64,000 bases of DNA from G963663615 sp963663615 (GTDB lineage: Bacteria > Bacteroidota > Ignavibacteria > Ignavibacteriales > Melioribacteraceae): assembly GCA_963663615.1 (NCBI GenBank), contig OY760517.1:3162001-3226000 (forward strand). Direction: 5' to 3'. Shown piece after piece: positions 18,876 through 24,879 of the stretch. How positions within the stretch are numbered: position 1 is the first letter of the stretch; each line of letters starts with the position of its first letter. Both the position numbers and the translations under genes were made by a program. The notes under the pieces are model-generated. The model did no database searches. It was given only the letters and a program-made list of their open reading frames with translations, and had not been told where the DNA came from.

Positions 18876-19260
18876 TTGAAGATGTAGGAATTGGAACAAG
18901 TTTAATATTCTGACTATACTCTTCACCCAGTTCCGAAACAACAAACCTTGCACGTGTTAATAGTTCGTGAGGAACGCCAACAAAAAGCTTAACATCTTTT
19001 TTGCTGTATTTTGTGTGCCTTGTAGATAAGTATCTAAGTCTTTTCTGAATTTCATCACTCTCAAGGTCTTCCCTTCCAAGAGTAACGCCAATTGCCATTT
19101 TTTTATTGTATTTGGCAATTACATCAACTTCATACTCACCAATAGGTCTGGGAGCGGGTAAATACGTCCCGAATTTCCTGCTTACCGTAAGGTATCCGTT
19201 TTTCCAAAATTGATTCACGAGAGCATCAACCTTATATCTGTTAGTAATAACTGTATTCAT
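18865..19260 (-). CDS. Hypothetical protein resembling a PD-(D/E)XK nuclease fold
   Basis: This 131-residue protein is the last gene of the lexA operon, 14 bp after the WYL-like gene. The ATG at 19260 is preceded by GGAGG six bases upstream; a longer in-frame start at 19272 would place that site inside the gene. After an N-terminal helix, GEYEVDVIAKYNKKMAIGVTL looks like the core strand pair of restriction-endonuclease-like folds. The Glu and Asp of EVD are present, but where an ExK is expected the sequence is GVT, so catalysis may be lost or remodelled. Helical and strand segments follow (DVKLFVGVP). I do not recognise a named family, and the fold call is tentative. Confidence 0.55.
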   Translation of the reverse strand: MNTVITNRYKVDALVNQFWKNGYLTVSRKFGTYLPAPRPIGEYEVDVIAKYNKKMAIGVTLGREDLESDEIQKRLRYLSTRHTKYSKKDVKLFVGVPHELLTRARFVVSELGEEYSQNIKLVPIPTSSMGN

Positions 19261-19274
19261 TGTAACCTCCATGT

Positions 19275-19523
19275 TTAATTTATGGAAGGCATCACTGGTA
19301 TTATCGGAGAAAACTGTGAATAGTTTAAGACCCGGATGTTGAAAATTCTATTATATTCAAAAACCTGTATCTTGTTAGTTTTTTTCTCTCTTCCGTAAAT
19401 CACCTTGTTGCCATTCTCGTTAATAGTTACAAAATATGGTTCCAGAACTATTTGTTTTAATCCATACAAAAATGATACCGGTACTCTGTTCTCTATCGCT
19501 TTCTGAAATACATTTGTTTTCAT
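19275..19523 (-). CDS. Stand-alone WYL-like domain protein
   Basis: This 82-residue protein sits 13 bp after lexA. Its pattern AIENRVPVSFLYGLKQIVLE, then PYFV, then VIYGREKKTNKIQVFEYNRI and a closing VRVL-like strand matches the small SH3-like WYL domain. WYL domains usually follow an HTH in regulators, bind nucleic acids or other ligands, and include DNA-damage regulators such as PafBC. No HTH is present and the chain is no longer than the domain. The name-giving Trp-Tyr-Leu is replaced by Val-Ile-Tyr. Its position suggests control by LexA and a role in the damage response; both are inferences. Confidence 0.6.
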   Translation of the reverse strand: MKTNVFQKAIENRVPVSFLYGLKQIVLEPYFVTINENGNKVIYGREKKTNKIQVFEYNRIFNIRVLNYSQFSPIIPVMPSIN

Positions 19524-19536
19524 TACTAAAATTCTC

Positions 19537-20169
19537 CTAATTAAAAGTTCTGATAACAGCTTTTACTTTGCCTACAATTGAAAAATCTTCGCGTCCCTTA
19601 ACACTAATCGGAGTATAATTTTCGTTCTCCGGCATAAGGAACCAATCGTTATTTTGTTTTACATAACGTTTTAGTGTTGCTTCGTCGTTAAGTAACGCAA
19701 CTATTATTTCGCCGTTACGTGCTTCTTTTTCCGGTGTAATTACAACAACATCGTTTTCAAAAATGCCGGCATTTACCATGCTATCGCCTCGCACCTTTAA
19801 CGCAAACGAACCAGGCTTGAATTTGAATAAACCGGCATCCAGAGCAAGTTTACCTTCAATGTTCTCTTCGGCGAGAATGGGGTAACCTGCAGCTACACGT
19901 CCAATAATTGGCACAACGTGTGTATTCTCATTGCTACTTTCCACAGAGTCATCAGCACCTACAACCGAAAGTGCACGACTGGCGTTACTTTCAATACTTA
20001 GGTACCCTTTCTTTTCCAGGGCAGATAAATGTCTCTTTACTCCGTTAGTAGATGCTATATTAAAGTTTGCTCCAATTTCTCTTAGTGTTGGCGGATAACC
20101 ATTATTTTCGATAAATTGACTTATAAACTCTAATATTTCTTTTTGTCTTTCTGTTAATTCTTTTTTCAT
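19537..20169 (-). CDS. lexA: LexA repressor
   Basis: LexA represses SOS genes and is inactivated by RecA-stimulated self-cleavage. This 210-residue protein has an N-terminal winged helix (residues 1-65, with PPTLREIGANFNIAS and a second helix NGVKRHLSALEKKGYL). The S24 autopeptidase domain follows: cleavage bond Ala94-Gly95 in RVAAGYP, catalytic Ser130 in GDSMVNAG and Lys167 in EATLKRYV. All key residues are present. The ATG at 20169 lies just downstream of a promoter filled with inverted half-sites, so autorepression is likely. Two small genes follow in the same operon. Confidence 0.96.
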   Translation of the reverse strand: MKKELTERQKEILEFISQFIENNGYPPTLREIGANFNIASTNGVKRHLSALEKKGYLSIESNASRALSVVGADDSVESSNENTHVVPIIGRVAAGYPILAEENIEGKLALDAGLFKFKPGSFALKVRGDSMVNAGIFENDVVVITPEKEARNGEIIVALLNDEATLKRYVKQNNDWFLMPENENYTPISVKGREDFSIVGKVKAVIRTFN

Positions 20170-20173
20170 ACCA

Positions 20174-20224
20174 TAGTGTTATTTTGTTCACTACTAAAAT
20201 AGTGAACAGGTGTGCACTTGTCAA
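20174..20224 (-). promoter_or_regulatory. lexA promoter with overlapping LexA-type operator half-sites
   Basis: On the minus strand a -35 TTGACA (20224-20219) and a -10 TATTTT (20201-20196) are separated by 17 bp. Four half-sites overlap it: TAGTG 20174-20178, CACTA 20189-20193, TAGTG 20200-20204 and CACTT 20215-20219. They can be read as two TAGTG-N10-CACT(A/T) sites 26 bp apart, or as one perfect central palindrome, GTTCACTA and TAGTGAAC around six bases (20186-20207). The position over -10 and -35 fits repression. Binding by LexA is inferred. Confidence 0.72.
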
Positions 20225-20611
20225 GATATTAATTTAATTTTTAAAGAATTTTTAGGTGTATTTCTATTTGTACCGATAATAATTCTATGTTATCAACCCG
20301 ATTCGGTTAAGTGAATATTTGGTTGAAATGTTGAATATATCAGGTCTAAGTGAAGGAAATGGAACTGTGTTAACATTTGACACGTATAAATTATACATGG
20401 ATGTGTACAAATTTTCAAAACAGACTATTAAGGGAATGCAGAGCAAAGTTAAATTACTTTTGGTTTTCAAAACACCTAAATAATTACTTTATGTTAGGCA
20501 ATTTGATAAATATGTTCCCTATAAAGGTAAATTTACCTATCTGGTGTACAGTATTATTTCCTGACTTAAAAAGTAAAAAACGACATTATATAATAAGAGA
20601 AAGAACTTATC
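20225..20611. other. Gap between divergent lexA and glsB-like genes, with a possible small frame
   Basis: The gap is AT-rich and has no confident gene. A plus-strand frame from ATG 20328 to TAA 20483 would encode 51 residues (start MLNISGLSEGNGTVLTFDTY). It stays open upstream to 20283 but has no ribosome site and no recognisable domain. A TATAAT at 20589-20594 lies just before the glsB-like gene, but it would leave a very short leader and has no good -35. Confidence 0.35.
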
Positions 20612-20863
20612 ATGAATTTTATTTATCTTCTTCTAATCGGTTTTATAATAGGTGTACTCGCGAAATTATTAATGCCGGGCAAAGACCCTGGCGGATGCAT
20701 TGTTACCAGTGTACTTGGTATTGCAGGTTCACTTGTTGCCACTTACCTTGGCGAGTTTTTCGGGATTTATCATCATGGTGAGCGTGCCGGATTCTTTGCT
20801 GCTGTAATTGGTGCAATGATTATTCTCGCCATTTACCGTGCCGTATTTAACAAACGTAACTAA
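20612..20863 (+). CDS. GlsB/YeaQ/YmgE family small membrane protein
   Basis: This 83-residue, highly hydrophobic protein has three predicted membrane segments (about 3-20, 30-47 and 58-76). The family features are GxLAKLLMPGKDPGG near residues 14-28 and a glycine-rich C-terminal helix. Members are often annotated as transglycosylase-associated proteins and are linked to stress or stationary phase; the biochemical role is unknown. A weak ribosome site (GAAAGAA) precedes the ATG. It is followed by a small hairpin and then the HD-PycTM gene, so it is probably a separate unit. Confidence 0.85.
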   Translation: MNFIYLLLIGFIIGVLAKLLMPGKDPGGCIVTSVLGIAGSLVATYLGEFFGIYHHGERAGFFAAVIGAMIILAIYRAVFNKRN

Positions 20864-20907
20864 TTATTTAATTTTTGCTTATTTTATGCTTTATTGAATA
20901 ATTACTA

Positions 20908-20925
20908 CCTGAAATATGTTTCAGG
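20908..20925 (+). terminator. Short hairpin after the glsB-like gene
   Basis: CCTGAAA and TTTCAGG pair around TATG to give a 7-bp stem, followed by an AT-rich stretch (AAATTCTTATATTT). It may be a weak terminator or part of the promoter region of the next gene, which starts at 20973. Confidence 0.4.
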
Positions 20926-20972
20926 AAATTCTTATATTTCATCTTTTTATATAACTATTCCCAAAGACCTGT

Positions 20973-22214
20973 ATGGAACGAACCAAAATTGTTAAAGATG
21001 CCGAAGATTTTGTTAAACATATCTTCAGGGACAGATCACCGGCAAATAATATGTATCACGACCTCACGCATACTTGTGAAGTGGTTGAAAATGTGCTGGA
21101 AATTGGTAAGGCGTGTAAACTAAACCATAGCGAAGTTGAAATTGTTATGCTTGCTGCATGGTTCCATGATATTGGTTATGTGGATACTACCGAAGACCAT
21201 GAAGAACAAGGCGTTGAATATGCCAGGAATTTTCTCGCCGAGCAAGATTTTCCAAGAGAAAAAATTGATCAGGTTTCCGATTGTATTCTGGCAACCAAAA
21301 TTCCGCACAACCCTACTAACCTTCTACAGGAAGTAATGTGCGATGCAGACCTTCTTCACACCGGTAAGGATTCGTTCTTTGAACGTAATGAATTGTTCCG
21401 CATTGAGTTCGAACGTAAAACAAACAAAGTTTTTAACGAATTTGAGTGGCTTGAAAACAATATTGAGTTTTTGGTTGGACATAAATTTTTTACCGAATAC
21501 GCTCGTAAAAATTACGAGGAGAAAAAAAACGCACACCTGCTTAAATTACAAAAGAAATTCAGAAAGAAATTGAAAAAAGCAGGTAAGGATAAACAACCTG
21601 AACCAATTCCAGATTCAATAGATCCTGAATTGCTCGACAAGGCTGATATAATAAAAAAAGGTGAACGAGGTGTAGAAACCATGTTTCGCAATATTATGCG
21701 TACACATGTTTCATTCAGTTCAATGGCTGATAATAAGGCAAATATTATGATTAGTGTTAACACACTTATTATTACTATCCTTGTCTCTGTAATGATAAGA
21801 AAACTTGATACTAATCCCCATTTAATTATTCCTACGGTTCTGCTAACTGTTTCCAGTATGACTACCTTGATATTTGCAATACTGGTTACTCGTCCCAAAG
21901 TTAACGAAGGTACATTTACCGAGGACGACATTAAACAGAAGAAAGTAAACCTTCTATTTTTTGGTAATTTTTATAATATGAAACTTGATGATTTCCGCTG
22001 GGGGATGTGGGAAATGATTAAAGACAAGGAATACCTTTACGATTCAATGATTAAGGATTTTTATTACCTCGGGCAGGTACTGGGTATTAAATACAAAAAT
22101 TTGAGGATTTGTTACAACATATTTATGTACGGACTAATAATTTCGGTTATTGCCTTTGCTATTGCTTTTGCAATGTATCCGGAAGGAACAAACCTTACAC
22201 CACTTGTTGAATAG
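20973..22214 (+). CDS. HD-domain protein fused to a Pycsar-effector-type membrane domain (PycTM/DUF5706)
   Basis: This 413-residue fusion has two parts. Residues about 10-170 are an HD phosphohydrolase-type domain with the metal ligands in place: His33 region (HDLTHT), His65-Asp66 (AAWFHDIGYVD) and the Asp pair near 124-126 (MCDADLLHTG). After a basic coiled-coil linker (about 185-215), residues about 230-405 match the Pycsar effector domain. SSMADNKANIMISVNTLIIT leads into TM1, a second TM ends ILVTRP, and a third lies near 385-405. PycTM proteins respond to cyclic pyrimidine nucleotides and damage the membrane; HD domains often hydrolyse nucleotides. No cyclase gene is adjacent. It forms a tight operon with sixA and ppk1. 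Confidence 0.82.
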   Translation: MERTKIVKDAEDFVKHIFRDRSPANNMYHDLTHTCEVVENVLEIGKACKLNHSEVEIVMLAAWFHDIGYVDTTEDHEEQGVEYARNFLAEQDFPREKIDQVSDCILATKIPHNPTNLLQEVMCDADLLHTGKDSFFERNELFRIEFERKTNKVFNEFEWLENNIEFLVGHKFFTEYARKNYEEKKNAHLLKLQKKFRKKLKKAGKDKQPEPIPDSIDPELLDKADIIKKGERGVETMFRNIMRTHVSFSSMADNKANIMISVNTLIITILVSVMIRKLDTNPHLIIPTVLLTVSSMTTLIFAILVTRPKVNEGTFTEDDIKQKKVNLLFFGNFYNMKLDDFRWGMWEMIKDKEYLYDSMIKDFYYLGQVLGIKYKNLRICYNIFMYGLIISVIAFAIAFAMYPEGTNLTPLVE

Positions 22215-22225
22215 GAAGAAATATT

Positions 22226-22723
22226 ATGAAAAATCTTTTTCTGCTCCGACACGGAAAATCTAGCTGGAAATATACCGAGCTAACAGATTTTGAGCGTCCG
22301 TTAAACGAAAGGGGCAGAAGAGATATTTCACTAATGACCAGAGTTATCGGTAACCTAAATATAAAGTTCGATAAAATTGTAAGCTCACCGGCAACACGAG
22401 CTTATTTTTCAGCTCGCTCCCTTGCTTATGCTCTGGAATACCCTCTGGAAAACCTTGAAACTGACGAACTAATTTATGAATCAGGTCTTGATGACCTGCT
22501 AAAGGTTGTTAAACAAACCAATAACAGTATTAGTAGTTTACTGATAGCCGGACATAATCCCGGGCTAACAGTTTTAAGCAACACTCTATCCAATAAATAT
22601 ATTGATAATATCCCTACTTTTGGATTTGTTCATATATCACTCGAAATAGATTCGTGGTCAAAAGTTTCAGCAGATTGCGGAGAACTTGTTACATTTGAAT
22701 ATCCTAAAAAACATCTCGAATAA
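22226..22723 (+). CDS. sixA: SixA-type phosphohistidine phosphatase
   Basis: This 165-residue histidine phosphatase-superfamily protein begins KNLFLLRHGKSSW, in which His9 of the RHG motif is the phosphate acceptor. The second catalytic His is in LLIAGHNPGL, and SSPATRAYFSA supplies the phosphate-pocket Arg. The short length and the motif spacing fit SixA, which removes phosphate from histidine on HPt or PTS proteins in the cytoplasm. It starts 11 bp after the HD-PycTM gene and ends 3 bp before ppk1. Other small phosphatases of this superfamily act on different substrates, so the target is uncertain. Confidence 0.85.
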   Translation: MKNLFLLRHGKSSWKYTELTDFERPLNERGRRDISLMTRVIGNLNIKFDKIVSSPATRAYFSARSLAYALEYPLENLETDELIYESGLDDLLKVVKQTNNSISSLLIAGHNPGLTVLSNTLSNKYIDNIPTFGFVHISLEIDSWSKVSADCGELVTFEYPKKHLE

Positions 22724-22726
22724 CTT

Positions 22727-24763
22727 ATGGAAAAAATTTATTTCAATCGCGAACTTAGTTGGCTTTCCTTTAACTACCGTGTGTTGCAGGAAGCAAAGGA
22801 CCCAAGTGTACCACTTTACGAAAGAATAAAGTTTCTGGCAATATTTTCATCCAATCTCGATGAGTTTTTTAGAGTGCGTGTTGCCTCGCTTAGAAGCTTA
22901 CTACGCCTTAATAATAAATCTAAGGAAAAACTTGATTTTGACCCCGAAACACTTCTGAACGATATACATGAAAAGGTTAATCTGCACCAACAGGAATTCG
23001 GGAAAATTTACAGGGAACAGATTATTCCCGAACTTTCGGAAAATGGAATTTTTATCAATAACTCCGAAAACCTGGATCAGGAAAAACTTGAACAGGTTGA
23101 GGACTATTTCCATAGTATTGTCAAACAGTATTTGCACCCTATGTTGCTTGTTAAGAACAGAATTTTGCCCTTTTTGCAAAACAGACAACTATACCTGGCT
23201 GTATCTCTCAAATCAGAAGAAGACAATAATTCCGAATATGCACTTGTTGAAATACCTTCCAATATGTTGCCCCGTTTCCAGATAATTATGCAGGATGAAC
23301 AGGAATGCCATATAATTTTTCTGGACGATATTGTGCGTAAAAATCTCAACTATCTATTTCCCGGTTATAAAATCATTGATGCTTATTCATTTAAGCTAAC
23401 AAGGGATGCCGAGCTATATATTGATGATGAGTTTTCAGGTAACCTGCTTAATAAAATAAAAAAAGGCTTAAACAAACGTAATACCGGGGTACCAAGTCGC
23501 TTTTTATACGATGAACAAATGCCAAAAGATATGCTTAGGTTTTTACGTAACGCCTTCGATCTTAAAAAGGAAGACCTTGTTGCAGGTGGAAAATATCATA
23601 ACTTTAGCGATTTTTTCGGTTTCCCAAATCCTAAAAGTCCCGAACTTGAAAACGATAAACTACCACCACAACAATATTTACCTCTGGAAAGTAGGTACGG
23701 ATTTTTTGATGAAATTGAAAAAAAAGACCACGCACTATTTTACCCATTTCATTCCTATAAATATGTTATTGATTTTCTTGAGCTTGCCGCTGATGATGAA
23801 TCCGTCACTTCAATAAAAGTAACACAGTATCGTGTTGCACGAGATTCCAAAGTGGTAAGAGCACTTATTAAGGCTGCTCAAAATGGAAAAGATGTATTGG
23901 CTTTTGTTGAGCTTAAAGCTCGCTTTGACGAGGAATTGAATATTCAGTGGGCTGCAGAAATGGAAAAAGCCGGCGTAAAGGTTTATTACAGTTTTCCCAA
24001 CCTGAAGGTACATGCCAAAATTGCCCAAATTACCCGTGTTGATAACGATACAGAAAAGAATTACTGCTATCTTGCCACCGGAAATTTTAATGAAAAGACT
24101 GCACAAATATACGGTGATATGGGAATGTTTACTTCACGTAAGAACATAAACGAGGAAGTATCGCAAGTTTTCAAGTATCTTTCACGAAACGAAATAACCT
24201 ACGAATTTCAACATTTACTTGTTGCTCAATTTAATATGCGTAAAAGCTTTACGCAACTAATCAACAACGAAATTATTGCCGCCAAAGATGGAAAGGAAGC
24301 AAAAATTGCTGTTAAAATGAATAGTCTTGAAGATACAAAAATGATTAAGAAGCTTTATGAAGCCAGCAAAGCCGGAGTAAAAATTGAAATTATTGTTAGA
24401 GGAATTTGCTGCCTTGTACCCGGTGTTAAGGAATTAAGCGAAAACATTAGGATAACCAGTATTGTTGACAGATTCCTTGAACATGCACGCTTCTATATAT
24501 TCCATAATAATGGTGATACTTTAATATATGCCGCATCTGCCGACTGGATGAAAAGAAATTTAAATAGACGAATTGAAGTAGGATTCCCTGTACTGGAGAG
24601 TTCAATAAAAAGCGATATATTAAAGCTTATTGAAATTCAGCTTGCCGATAATACTAAAGCTCGAATTATAGATGAGCATGACAGCAACGAGTTTAAACAG
24701 CATGAAGATGTGAATCCTGTACGCTCACAAATTGACTTGTATCACTATTTCTCAAATAAATAA
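22727..24763 (+). CDS. ppk1: Polyphosphate kinase 1
   Basis: PPK1 makes long-chain polyphosphate from ATP, reversibly, at the inner face of the membrane. The 678-residue protein has the full family layout: an N domain beginning YFNRELSWLSFNYRVLQEA, a head domain, and two PLD-like catalytic domains. The phosphate-accepting His is about 429 (LKVHAKIAQI) and the second His about 586 (FLEHARFYIF). TGNFNEKTAQIYGDMGMFT is another family signature. The gene follows sixA after only 3 bases, so polyphosphate synthesis is transcriptionally tied to a phosphohistidine phosphatase and a PycTM protein. Confidence 0.96.
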   Translation: MEKIYFNRELSWLSFNYRVLQEAKDPSVPLYERIKFLAIFSSNLDEFFRVRVASLRSLLRLNNKSKEKLDFDPETLLNDIHEKVNLHQQEFGKIYREQIIPELSENGIFINNSENLDQEKLEQVEDYFHSIVKQYLHPMLLVKNRILPFLQNRQLYLAVSLKSEEDNNSEYALVEIPSNMLPRFQIIMQDEQECHIIFLDDIVRKNLNYLFPGYKIIDAYSFKLTRDAELYIDDEFSGNLLNKIKKGLNKRNTGVPSRFLYDEQMPKDMLRFLRNAFDLKKEDLVAGGKYHNFSDFFGFPNPKSPELENDKLPPQQYLPLESRYGFFDEIEKKDHALFYPFHSYKYVIDFLELAADDESVTSIKVTQYRVARDSKVVRALIKAAQNGKDVLAFVELKARFDEELNIQWAAEMEKAGVKVYYSFPNLKVHAKIAQITRVDNDTEKNYCYLATGNFNEKTAQIYGDMGMFTSRKNINEEVSQVFKYLSRNEITYEFQHLLVAQFNMRKSFTQLINNEIIAAKDGKEAKIAVKMNSLEDTKMIKKLYEASKAGVKIEIIVRGICCLVPGVKELSENIRITSIVDRFLEHARFYIFHNNGDTLIYAASADWMKRNLNRRIEVGFPVLESSIKSDILKLIEIQLADNTKARIIDEHDSNEFKQHEDVNPVRSQIDLYHYFSNK

Positions 24764-24879
24764 GCGTATATATATTTTTTGAACAAAACTTTCCTTTCAG
24801 GAAAGAATATTGCTATTGTAGATTTTATTAAAATGAAGTTGAATAAATTTTATATCGAATAATAACATTGGGGCACCTA

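Noticed and set aside
20285..20470. Minus-strand frame of 61 codons above lexA
   Set aside because: It has no ribosome site, opens near the lexA promoter and shows no domain. It also overlaps the plus-strand frame, which is itself doubtful.
20973..24763. A complete Pycsar anti-phage system
   Set aside because: No cyclase gene is adjacent, and the neighbours are metabolic or signalling genes, so a full defence operon is not supported.
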